Shown one piece after another: positions 53,883 to 64,000 of a stretch of DNA of 64,000 nucleotides. The position numbers and the translations under genes were made by a program. Source of the DNA: Delphinus delphis (Eukaryota; Chordata; Mammalia; Artiodactyla; Delphinidae); contig NC_082692.2 of the NCBI RefSeq assembly GCF_949987515.2, positions 43,058,418 through 43,122,417 of the forward strand, read 5' to 3'. Below the pieces are notes generated by a model, which worked only from the letters and a program-made list of their open reading frames with translations, was not told where the DNA came from and made no database searches. Numbering within the stretch: the first letter of the stretch is position 1; every line of letters starts with the position of its first letter.

Positions 53883-54383
53883 TCAAGTCTATTTTTAATA
53901 AGCACAGTGGTAATAATTTTGTAATTTTCATTCATGTAGCAACTTTCATAACAGCATCTTAAAAATAAATTCCTATCCATTCTGTAGAAATCGAGACATG
54001 ATTTCTTTGGAAGTATAAAATTATTCCACTAAAGAAGAGCACTTACCTCCCTGGAAGTAGCAGAATATACTAAATATATCCTATAAGCAGTATAAAATAA
54101 ACTTGTTAAAGTTGCCTTGCCTTAACACTTTTACCATTTTTTTAAGAAATTCTTACAACATCTAATAAAAGAAAATTTAAAATATTAATGCATTTAAAAG
54201 GAATGCAGCACAAAGAAAATATATATGTAGAAAAATATATTCATTTGTAGCAGAAATAAATCCATAATATAATTATTTTATATGATGTACAATTACAGTA
54301 ATGAAATTAAAATTAAAATCTGCATTCTAGTAAAGGAAATAAAGTCCACCTACATGGACGTATGCAAGCATTTCAGAATGTTA

Positions 54384-54784
54384 CTGTTTCAGTACCCTAA
54401 GGCTGCCATAACAAAGTACCAGAGCCTGAGTGGCTGAAACAGTAGAAATTTATTGTCTCACAGTTCTGGAGGCTGGATGTCCAAACTCAAGGTGTTGGCA
54501 GGGTTGGTTCTGTTGAGGGCTGTGAGGGAAGAATCGCGTTGGCTTGTAGATGGCTGTTTCCTCCCTGCATCTTCATATCACTTTCCCTATGTGTATATCA
54601 TTGCATCCAAATTTCCCATTTTTATAAGGACACCAGTCATATTGGATTAATACTCACCCTCATTTTAATTGAGTTACCTCACTAAAGAGTCTGTTTCCAA
54701 ATAAGATCACATTCTGAGATACTGGAGGTCAGGACTTCAATATATGGATAGGGGAGAGAGAGGAACATGGTTCAACCCATAATA
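54384..54784 (-). mobile_element. MLT1 LTR (ERVL-MaLR)
   Basis: The plus strand reads the reverse of an MLT1 LTR: AAGGCTGCCATAACAAAGTA, GAAATTTATTGTCTCACAGT, TCTGGAGGCTGGATGTCC, ATAAGGACACCAGTCATATT and the end GTTCAACCCATAATA. No internal retroviral coding sequence is attached. The frame at 54453-54650 is incidental. Confidence 0.9.
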
Positions 54785-55534
54785 CTATTTTAAAATATTT
54801 TTTAAAGGCAAGAATAATCCTGGATGTGAACATTCTGTGTTTATAGACATTATAGCAATTGCCCACATTGAAATATTTTCAAAGACTAATACGTGAAAGT
54901 CAATTTATATTGATCAAAATAACTCATAATAATGAAAATTTGTATTTTTCTTTTTCAGATAGAATTTGAACCTTTGTCTTGAGTATGATACAGATCAGCA
55001 TAATAATTTCTCATACAGTTAAATGAATCTATCATGCAGTTGTTAAATACAGAGTCATATTGAACAGATAAAGGATTTGCATCACTCAGATTTATTGGAT
55101 ATGAAATATATAGATATACTGAATACAATTAATCACAGGCAAAAAATAATATGTAGATATGTAGATACAGTTAGAATTCAATACAAATACATGTGAACAT
55201 ATCTTACTTCAATCATGACCAGAGGTTTAAACATATATTTTCATGGGAAATTGGTAGGGTTGAAGATACTGCTTTGCAAGGGTGCTTTTTATTTTACTGA
55301 GAGAGGAAAGGGTTTTGTATACATGCCTTGGGAGCGTCAAAATACCAAAAGGGTAGGAACTTCACTAAAGACTGAGCAGCAGGAGCCACATTTAGCAAAA
55401 TTTGAGTTATCATCATTCTTACCACTCTTTTAAAAATAAAGAGTCTTACATATCTAAGACTATGACACTGGAAGAAATAAAGTGTATTGTAACAAAATAA
55501 ACTAGAATTTGGGGACCAGACGGAGCTTGAACAA

Positions 55535-55625
55535 TAAAGGAATTCCTCAGCCTCTGTTTCCCCATGCCTAAAAGATAGTATGATAATCACTGCCTTAAGA
55601 GATTTTGTGAAGACCAAATGTAATA
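55535..55625 (+). mobile_element. MIR fragment
   Basis: CCTCAGCCTCTGTTTCCCCA, a block CTAAAAGATAGTATGATAAT and a GAAGACCAAATG end match the MIR 3' half. Confidence 0.65.
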
Positions 55626-55659
55626 TAATCTGAAGATCTATCTGGAAGAGAGGAAATTA

Positions 55660-56797
55660 TAGTTGAATCTTTACCTAGGATGTCAGACATTTTTCTCAGA
55701 AATAGAACATACAATCCTAAAATTTGTACAGAAACACAAAGACCCAAATAACCAAAGCAATCTGGAGAAAGAAGAACAAAACTAGAGGCATCACACTTAC
55801 AAAGTTATACTAATCAAAATAATTTGATATTGGCACAGAAACAGACACAGAGATCAATGGGGCAGTATAAAGAGCCAAGAAATAAACCCACATATATGGG
55901 TTAATTAATTTACAATGAAAGAACCAAGAATATACAACGTGGAAAGGCAGTCTCTTCAACAAAGTGTTGTGAAAACTGGACAGCTACATGCAAAAGAATG
56001 AAACAGGACTGTTATCTTACACCATACACAACCTTAACTTAAAATGAATTAAAGATTTGAATGTAAAACCATAAAACTCCTAGAAGAAAACATAGCCAGT
56101 AAGCTCCTTGATATTGGTCTTTGCAATGATTTTTTTTTGGCTCTGACACCAAAAGCAAAAGTGACAAAAGCAAAAATAAACAAGTGGAGCAACATCAAAT
56201 TAAAAAGCTTTTGCACAGCAAAGGAAACCATCAACAAAATGAAAAGGCAACCTGTGGAATGGGAGAAAATATTTGCAAATCATATATCTGATAAGGAGTT
56301 ATTATCCAAAATATATAAAGAACTTATACAACTCAATAGCAAAAAAAAAAAAAAAAAATCTATTTAAAAATGGGCAAAGACATACAGATGGACAAGTACA
56401 TGAAAAGATGCTGAACATCACTAATCATCAGGGAAATGCAAATCAAAACCACAATGAGATATAACTTCATACCTGTTAGAATGACTATTATGTATTAAAA
56501 AGACAAGAAATAACAGGTGTTGGTGAGTATGTAGAGGAAAAGGAACACTTGTGCACTGTTGGTGGGAATGGAAGTTGGTGCAGTCACTACAGAAAACTGT
56601 ATGGAGGCACCTCAAAAAATTGAAAAAAAAAACAACTATCATTTGGGCCAGTAATTCTGGTTATTTATTGAAGAAAATGAAAACATTAACTCAAAAAGAT
56701 ATACACATCCCCATGTTCATTGCAATATTATTTACAATAGCCAAGATATGGAGACTACCTAAGTGTCCATCAACAGATGAATGGGTACAGAAAATGT

Positions 56798-56857
<60 letters not shown>

Positions 56858-57385
56858 ATAGAATATTATTCTGCCATAAAAAGAATGAAATCTTGCCATT
56901 TGTGACATGAGTGGACCTTGAGGCATTATAATAATTGAAATAAGCCGGATGGAGAAAGACAAACACTATCACTTATATGTGGAATCTAAAATAAAACAAA
57001 ACAAAAACAACAAACAAACAAAGCCCAAGCACATAGATTAGTGGTACCAGAGGCAGGGAGTGGGAGTGAAAGAAATGGGTGAAATAGGTCCAGAGGTGTA
57101 AACTTCCAGTTATAAAATAAATAATTCATGGGACTGTAATGTACAGCATGGTAAATGTCTATAGTTAATAATACTGTATTACATATTTTGAAAGTTGCTG
57201 AGAGAGTAGGTCTTTAAAGTTCTAATTACAAGAAAGAAAATTTCTAACTAGGTATGGTGACAGAAGTTAACTGCAGTGATCATTTTGCAATATATGCAGA
57301 TATTGGATCATTATATTGTATACCTGAAACTAATATAAAGTTATATGTCAATTATGCTTCAATAAAAAATACTTAAAAACGAACT
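55660..57385 (+). mobile_element. LINE-1 (ORF2 3' part and 3'UTR), inactive
   Basis: Its broken ORF2 pieces include [20 protein letters not shown] (frame from 56137) and [14 protein letters not shown] (frame from 56551). A (TA)n tract lies at 56801-56858. The 3'UTR of L1MA/MB type has TTGTATACCTGAAACTAATA and the end ATTATGCTTCAATAAAAAAT. Frameshifts, stops and an A-run near 56341 show that it is dead. Confidence 0.92.
56801..56858. repeat. (TA)n-(CA)n microsatellite in LINE-1
   Basis: About 22 AT units followed by seven AC units. Frames on both strands through here give runs of alternating Tyr and Ile and are artefacts. Confidence 0.96.
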
Positions 57386-57600
57386 AACAACAACAAAAAA
57401 ATGTGTGAATTAGTGCTTTTGTTAACATAATATATCTGATGACAGCATTATACACAGACTCAAAAAAATGCTACTTTTATAACAACATAGATGAATCTGA
57501 AGACGATGAACTTTGTAATATCGTGATATATGATTCAAAATATGGCTATAGTGATGATGTCAAACGTGCATGTGAAAAGTTTGAAAAAAGTCTCTACATA

Positions 57601-57807
57601 GGGCTTCCCTGGTGGTGCAGTGGTTGAGAGTCCGCCTGCCGATGCAGGGCACGTGGGTTCGTGCCCCAGTCCGGGAAGATCCCACATGCCACAGAGCGGC
57701 TGAGCCCGTGAGCCATGGCCGCTGAGCCTGTGCGTCCGGAGCCTGTGCTCCGCAACGGGAGAGGCCACAGCAGTGAGAGGCCCATGTACCGCAAAGAAAA
57801 CAAACAA
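57601..57807 (+). mobile_element. CHR-type SINE with perfect TSD
   Basis: It begins GGGCTTCCCTGGTGGTGCAG and ends GAGGCCCATGTACCGC with an A-rich tail. AAAAAAGTCTCTACATA lies at 57584-57600 and 57808-57824, a perfect 17-bp duplication. Confidence 0.96.
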
Positions 57808-58289
57808 AAAAAAGTCTCTACATATATATTTTCAAAGTGAAACAAGGAATATGACTACATTAATGAAATTTTATATAATGTGATTAAAATATGTAAAAAT
57901 AATTATATTAATAGACGATTATATCTTTTTACTATTTAACTGCTACTATCATATTCATTATATATCTATGTCTATAAACACATCCAATTATATAAATATT
58001 CAATTTCCTCCTCTAATTTCTTTGATCTTTAACTTGAGTAAACCAAATATTTTTATACGATCGTATCATATTCTTCTTCATGATCCTTCTTATAATCAGG
58101 TACACAAACATGCTTAGTAACATACTATGTGGTTTTGGATGCTTGAAATGTTAACTCCTTCTACTTTCTACATAGCTGAATAACAGAATTAATGAAGTAT
58201 TCTCATTATAAGCCCCAAATAAAAATTATAACCAGGAATGCCTGGGAGTCTACCTCTGAAAGTGAACAAAATAAATCACTGAATGCTAG

Positions 58290-58410
58290 AATTAAGTGGG
58301 ATATAAATTATGTGCCAAACTGTTATTTGATTGATGAGAAAACTTAAAGAGAAATCAAATTATTTCCCATGGTCACTCACCCAGTTGGAAGACCAGAACC
58401 CAGGTTTCTA
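58290..58410 (-). mobile_element. MIR-like fragment, antisense
   Basis: GATTGATGAGAAAACTTAAA, CATGGTCACTCACCCAGTTG and AGACCAGAACCCAGGTTTCT follow the reverse MIR order. Confidence 0.6.
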
Positions 58411-58582
58411 TATTCCATTTTCAGAACACTTTCTCTTATATCACTGTAGCTCCCTTTTTAGTCCCAAACCATCCTTTAACTGCCCTCTTTACACTGAAAG
58501 ATAATTGGTTTTTGGATTGGAGTACTGAAAGGTTGAGCTGAGCTACCAGCCTAAAACAAGGTGGTAGACATGGAGCCAAGGA

Positions 58583-58925
58583 GTGACCATGTAATCAAGT
58601 TAAGATGAGGTCATTAGCATGGGTCTTAATCCAGAATGACTGCTGCCCTTATAAGAAAAGAAGAGACACAGAAGGAAGACAGCCATATGAAGACAAAGGC
58701 AGAGATGGAACTTATGTTGACCCAAGCCAAGGAATATTTGGAGCTACCAGAAGCTGGAAGAAGCCAAAAACAATCTCCCCCTAGAGGTTTTGGAAGGAGT
58801 ATTGTCTTAACAAAGCTTTGATTTTGGACTTCTAATCTCCGGAAGTGTGAGAGAATAAATTTCTGTTGTATTAAGCCATCCAAGTTTGTGGTAATTTGTT
58901 ACAGCAGCTCTAGGAAACTAGTACA
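58583..58925 (+). mobile_element. MLT1 LTR (ERVL-MaLR), 5' part missing
   Basis: GTAATCAAGTTAAGATGAGG, CCCTTATAAGAAAAGAAG, the CGGAAGTGTGAGAGAATAAA block and the end GGTAATTTGTTACAGCAGCT followed by ACTAGTACA match the MLT1 sense strand. It lies in opposite orientation to the copy at 54384. No coding part. Confidence 0.88.
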
Positions 58926-59784
58926 CTCCCCTAGTTTTCAGAGATTAAATATTTCATATTAAATAGGAGGTGGTCAGCAATATCAAATACTGAGAAGAAT
59001 GGGAAGAACAAAAAAGTGTCTAGAAGATTTGGTAGCAAGGAGAACGTTGGTGGATAATCAGTAGAGTGGAGTTATCAAACTGCAGTAGGTTGAGGGGTGA
59101 ATAAAAGATAAGAAAGTGATGTATTTAAAGCAAAGTTTTATAATATGAACTTCACTAAAATATGGAGAATAGAAATAATGTGGAATAGTAGGAACAAGGA
59201 CAGTCAAATAGAGGGATTTTTAGTAAACACAAGAAACATCAAATATTTATAGGACACATTTAAATACATATTTAAAAGATAGAACATCTTATACTATTTC
59301 AACACAATAAGAAATGTGAGTGGACAACACAGAAAATCTTCCAAAATAAGCTTGTGCTTGATTACTTCTCTATGACAGTGTCCTTGGAGTTCATGTGTAT
59401 TGTGAAAACTTCTTTATAGATGAAATCACTTCTCAGCAGGGGGAATTAGGTAAACTAATATACATCAGATGAGTCCTTGGATGGGACCCCCATTCATCTT
59501 TTGCAAAAATCTATTTTATCAAGGATATTGTTTCATAGGCTTGTGGCAAATAAATCCTTCTGCTTGTTTCTAAATATGGTTAACAAACAGTTCTCATTGG
59601 TATATTTTTACTTGAGCAGAAAGTGTAGAACTCATGGCTCCTCTGAGAAGTCTCATTATAAGTTTACCTTTATAAAGAAAAGATTGTAATTATAGGTGGA
59701 ATTGATATCTGCTAAATTTCAACAATGACTTGCTGTACTTAGGCTTTGCTTAGTAATAGAAAAAATTATTATGCCCTTTAAGTC

Positions 59785-59865
59785 ATCTTTCTGAGGTTTT
59801 GTTTATTCTTTAAATGAAGATTAAAATAAAATCTACCTCATAAATCCCTTGCAGGGATAAAAAAC
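59785..59865 (+). mobile_element. possible MIR fragment
   Basis: TTCTTTAAATGAAGATTAAA and CTACCTCATAAATCCCTTGC resemble the MIR 3' half, weakly. Confidence 0.35.
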
Positions 59866-60285
59866 TACACAAATAAAAATATTATGCAAATTGCTATAAT
59901 TGCAGTTTTCTTACCAAAACACATTTATGACAGGTAAGTATGTATATAATAAGTTGTATATCTTATGCTTCATGACAAAATTAGGGTCAGAAGTGATTTA
60001 TGCAATCATTACTGTCAAAGTTCTTTAATAACCTGCACTTATAAATTTTAGATATAGAGATTCATTCATTTTCTTTAAATTTAGTAACATTTATTGATAC
60101 ATATAGCCCATAATGACCTTTTGTCCCTAAATTCCATTAGAGGCAAAAAATGAAGTTGAAAACATTTCAAAAAGGAAGTAAAATTATTTATGTAATCAAC
60201 AAAAGATAATGAAAGAGAAATATTCTTTAGATTTTTATGGTTTCAATTATATGTATGCATACATATGTATGTATATATAGACATT

Positions 60286-60304
60286 AGAGAGAGAGAGAGA
60301 GAGA
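60286..60304. repeat. (GA)n microsatellite
   Basis: Nine GA units after a TATG/CATA-rich stretch. Confidence 0.9.
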
Positions 60305-61124
60305 AGAAACAGTTAACCAGGAGCATAAACATTCTACTGTCTAACCAAGAAGCTCTAAATCTTGCCAAGAAAAGCTTTGGGAAGTTGTCTGGAAGATATA
60401 CAGATACATTTCAGAGCAAAAGTTAAAATACTGTTCTATTTCCACGAGGCATGAACCTTACAGAGAACAGAGATATCTACACTTTTCCCAAACTTTCTAC
60501 TAGTAAGACGTTTTCACCTCTTTCCATCTCCTTTTGTCTCTGAATAGCTTATCATGCCTAGTAGAAATGTAATGATGGCCACCCAAGAAGAAAGCATACA
60601 TCTTTCTCTGGATATCTGACATAAATACACCACACCATCTGAGAAACCTGACATACAGCTCTAAAACAGAGCACATTAACAATGGATGCAAATTAATCAA
60701 TGATATTCTCTGGGGCTTATAATGTCAAAATCTTCTCTCATGTGCAATTTCAGGTTTAAAAGTGTTAGAATTTGACTTTGTTAGCTGATTGATATTTTCA
60801 GATGGCAATTATTTTTTCTCCCAAAACAAATGTGAAATAACAAGCTTCTGTAAATCTCACAGAACACCAATTTTCAGAATATCTAATTCAATGCTGTATT
60901 TACATTTAAAAGGCACATATGCAAGCTGGTAAAATAGTAATATTAGATGGAATTGAATGGCAAAAAATGGGAAAACAAGTTGAGTTCCCACTATGAAAAT
61001 TCAATAACTTTTCCCTCTGTGGAATTTTTTAAATTGCCAAGATACTGATAATGTTAGCAGGTTTCCTGGCACTATATCATTCCATATTTTTCCCTTGCAG
61101 AGAGATCTAAACATGGGCTACTGA

Positions 61125-61126
<2 letters not shown>

Positions 61127-61168
<42 letters not shown>
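61127..61168. repeat. (AC)n microsatellite
   Basis: Twenty-one uninterrupted AC units, a good polymorphic marker candidate. Confidence 0.97.
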
Positions 61169-61170
<2 letters not shown>

Positions 61171-61398
61171 GAGAGCGCCTCACTCAACAAGAAGCAAAGA
61201 AGTGAGACTATTACATACATAGTCCAACCACTTTTAATGCCCTCTAATGAATGAGTGATACACCCAGTTCAGGTTCCTAAGATCTCTTCCATATTATGAC
61301 TCTTACGACCCCAAATATGAAATAGTCGGAGAAAAATTGACTTCATGGCATAAATTATTCCCATAATTTAGGTTTATAACTTAAATCTACAACTAGAG

Positions 61399-61625
61399 CA
61401 GTATTTCTCCACCTCAGCACTAGGGAAAATTTGGACCAGATCATTCTTTATTGGGTAGGGGTGTGTCCTGTTCATGGCAGAAGGTTTAGCAGCATCTTCC
61501 ACTACCTACCCACTGGGTGCCAGTAGCCCTTCATCCCTCCACCCTCGCCAACTGGGACAACCAAAAATGCCTCCAGACATTGCTACATGTCTCTTGGGGG
61601 CTGAATCCCCTCAGCTGAGAACTTG
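61399..61625 (+). mobile_element. MER5A-type hAT-Charlie element with perfect 8-bp TSD
   Basis: It begins CAGTATTTCTCCACCTCAGC and ends CAGCTGAGAACTTG, imperfect terminal inverted repeats, with GGTTTAGCAGCATCTTCCAC, GTGCCAGTAGCCC and AATGCCTCCAGACATTGC inside, as in MER5A. AACTAGAG lies on both sides (61391-61398, 61626-61633), the 8-bp duplication of hAT transposons. Confidence 0.92.
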
Positions 61626-62057
61626 AACTAGAGCTTGATCCCTGCACACTGCAGAAACACAAGCCATGCTTGTGTGCTCTCCTATATACCTAGAGCAGTC
61701 GGCACTGACCGTCTGAGTGTTAGTTATGCAGCTCTCAAGAGCTCATGAAATCTCCCTCGGTGGGAATTGTCGATGTGTATCCTGAAGTATGTCCACAGAA
61801 GAATCAAAAATCTTAGAGAAGCAGGAGGGGGGAGATGATGTCAATGTGAAACTGACTGTGGACTTGAATGATGACAGCTCAACTAAATATATCCAAGGGA
61901 AGATGACAAATGACAGCTAGCAGGCTGGTTTAAAATATTTTCGCAGTGGAGCACAGAAATTGATATTCATAGCAGAACATTAGGAAAAGGTTGAATTCTA
62001 CACAGCATATTTTCTTTTGGGAATATATAAATGTATATATTGTGAAAAAATTAATTC

Positions 62058-62135
62058 AAGGAAAGCACTTAGCGTGGTGCCAGATGCATGGTGAGTGCCC
62101 ATTAAGTGGGCAAGTGCTGACTGCTTTTCTTAGTA
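62058..62135 (+). mobile_element. possible MIR 3' fragment
   Basis: AAAGCACTTAGCGTGGTGCC and CATGGTGAGTGCCCATTAAG resemble the MIR end, weakly. Confidence 0.4.
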
Positions 62136-62255
62136 GTAGGACTACTAGCATTGTTCTCACTATTTAATTCTTTACACATTTAAACATTTTAATGCTTAGG
62201 AATATTTCTCCTAGGTGCCCTCTCTGTCTCTACCTCTCTTTCTCTCTCTGTCATT

Positions 62256-63035
62256 ATAGAAAGTTCTCCTACACTGTTGGTGGGAATGTACCTTGGTGCA
62301 GCCACTGTGGAAAGCAATATGGAAGTTCCTCATAAAAGTAAAAATAGAGTTACAATATTCTCCACTCCTGAGCATATATCCAGATAAAACTATAATTCAA
62401 AAAGATACATGTGTACCTATGTTTATAGCAGCACTATTCACAATAACCAAGACATGGAAACAACCTAAATGTCCACTGAGAGATGAATGGATAAAAAAGA
62501 TGTGGTACGTATATACAATGGAATATTACTCAGCCATAAAAAAGAACAAAATAATGCCACTTGCAGCTATATGGATGAAACTAGGGAATATCATACTAAG
62601 TGAAGTAAGTCAGAAAGAGAAAGACGAATACCATACGATATCACTTTTGTGTAGAATCTAAAATATGACACAGATGAGCCAATCTATGAAACAGAAATAG
62701 ACTCAAGTCATAGAGAACAGACTTGTGGTGGCCAAGGTTGAGGAGGGGTGGGGGAGGGAAGGACTGGGAGTTTGGGGTTAGCAGATGCAAACTATCATAT
62801 AGAATGGATAAACAACAAGGTCCTACTGTATAGCACAGTGAACTATATTCAATATCCCATGATAAACCATAATGGAAAAGGATATGGAGAAGAATATGTG
62901 TGTGTATACATATATATATATATATATTTATATAAAACTGAGTCACTTTGCTGTACAGCAGAAATTAACACCACATTTTAAATCAACTATACTTCAATTT
63001 AAAAAAGTCAAAGAAATAGACTTAAAAAAAAAAAG
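62256..63035 (+). mobile_element. 5'-truncated LINE-1 (ORF2 end and 3'UTR)
   Basis: It begins near TCTCCTACACTGTTGGTGGG and carries the ORF2 C-terminal frame from 62293 containing YTMEYYSAIKKNKIMPLAAI, open for 122 codons. A 3'UTR follows with GCAGATGCAAACTATCATAT, a TATA tract near 62910 and AACTATACTTCAATTTAAAA. AAAGTTCT-type sequence occurs on both sides (near 62261 and 63032), a probable target duplication. It appears younger than the copy at 55660 because its ORF2 end is nearly intact. Confidence 0.93.
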
Positions 63036-63961
63036 TTCTTTCTCATCTTCAAAGGCCCAACTCAAGGGTGAACTCCTCCTAGTGGCTTTCCCCAAGGGCC
63101 CTCACCCTTCCATGTGAAGAATTAATTTCCCCTTCATTTGTATTTTGTATTCATTTGTACAACACGTAGTACATACTTACATCATACTGCTTAGCGCATT
63201 GCATTATAGTTATTAAAGCCTGTGTGTGGCAAGCTAACCCCAACCCCTGCCTCAGGCTATGAACTGTAAGGATCTTATTTACTCTCCTTGTGTACCCTGT
63301 GCTGGCCACATGTAAGTTGCTCAGGAAAAGCATGTCCAACTCAGCTGAATTATCTGGAAAATTCAATCATGTGGAAACCTCATTTCCCAATAATGCCAGA
63401 TACGTGAGGAGTGACTGAAGAGAAATGCCTTCTACACAGAATTTGGGGCTGACAGCTTCACGTGAAAAGATTAAATGAGTGAAACGATGTGTATTAAGTT
63501 TTTACCAAGAAAAATAAAGATTTGGATAAATATCAGAACACTTTTAAATGGCACGCATTGACATATGAGTAGGGATAAACAGGGAGGTGGGAGATAGTAG
63601 GAATAAAACATATAATTTTAAGAGTTTTAGGTCTTGCTAAGATAAATAAGTGCGAAAAGAGATGACATCATGGGTCTGTCTCTTTCATATTTGATCACAT
63701 AACATTGTCAAAGGATTTCTAGATGAGATGGTTAACAGACCAGAGAGCGTCTTGAATATAAAACATATCTATAAAACATCAGTCTAAATTACTTCAAGGA
63801 TCCCCACCTTGAAACTCCTAGATGATATGTTATGGGAAGTGAGCTTTAAATATGTGAAATTATACACACACACACGTTTGCATTGTCAAATGCACTGCCT
63901 TAAAGAGTACAGTCTGCACTGACTTTTCAATTGTTTCTTAGTTTAATTCAAAACACTATTA

Positions 63962-64000
63962 CGCACTACTATATATAAAATAGATAACCAACAAGGACCT
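63962..64000 (+). mobile_element. LINE-1 3'UTR start, cut by window end
   Basis: CTACTATATATAAAATAGAT followed by AACCAACAAGGACCT matches the LINE-1 3'UTR at 26806-26850. The rest lies outside the window. Confidence 0.8.

Larger units (their letters stand above)
50769..64000 (-). other. BMP5: BMP5 intron 2 (part; continues right)
   Basis: At least 13.2 kb from the exon 3 acceptor to the window end. It contains LINE-1, SINE, MLT1, MIR and MER5A elements listed separately. The stretches 50769-51599, 52050-53474, 53900-54383, 54790-55530, 57825-58285, 58930-60285, 60305-61126, 61634-62255 and 63045-63960 hold nothing recognised beyond AT-rich intronic DNA. No sequence resembling BMP5 exon 2 was found. 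Confidence 0.8.

Noticed and set aside
56691..56972. Tyr-Ile repeat proteins on both strands
   Set aside because: They are translations of a (TA)n tract inside a LINE-1.
61127..61168. CRISPR-like array or other direct-repeat system
   Set aside because: It is a simple (AC)n microsatellite; no spaced repeats with unique spacers exist in the window.
50769..64000. BMP5 exons 1 and 2
   Set aside because: Searched for on the minus strand by eye from exon 2 peptide expectations; nothing convincing, so they are taken to be beyond the window.

Overview
This is a vertebrate, specifically mammalian, intron-and-repeat landscape. No bacterial or viral coding region is present. The tRNA-derived SINEs beginning GGGCTTCCCTGGTGGCGCAG and the many truncated LINE-1 tails are typical of Cetartiodactyla; the short CHR-type SINE copies point to a whale or dolphin (inference from family recognition, not a database search).

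The only host gene recognised is BMP5 (bone morphogenetic protein 5), on the minus strand. Five coding exons, numbered 3 to 7 by the usual seven-exon BMP5/6/7 layout, lie at 50768-50620, 30689-30495, 18915-18839, 17534-17424 and 13675-13526. Each has AG/GT splice borders and the reading phases join without error. Together they encode 49 residues of late prodomain, 38 further prodomain residues ending in the RSVR processing site, and the whole 138-residue mature cysteine-knot ligand. Exons 1 and 2 were not found and presumably lie beyond position 64000. There are no disabling changes in what is visible.

Layout: 1-13525 is the 3' flank with a probable BMP5 3'UTR next to the stop; it holds a LINE-1 3' end, an L2 piece, an orphan LINE-1 5'UTR, an ancient antisense LINE-1 and several SINEs. 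13526-18915 holds exons 7, 6 and 5 with short introns. 18916-30494 is intron 4 (L2, a hAT element, SINEs, L1 tails). 30690-50619 is intron 3, about 19.9 kb (SINEs, L1 tails, a possible LTR, MIRs). 50769-64000 is part of intron 2 (L1 tails, two MLT1 LTRs, MER5A, SINEs, microsatellites).

Most open reading frames in the window are repeat-derived (SINE and LINE-1 translations) or short chance frames in introns. I see no new biological system. The most informative unusual structures are several mobile-element insertions with intact target-site duplications, including one site carrying three copies of the same duplication, and two hAT elements that keep 8-bp duplications.
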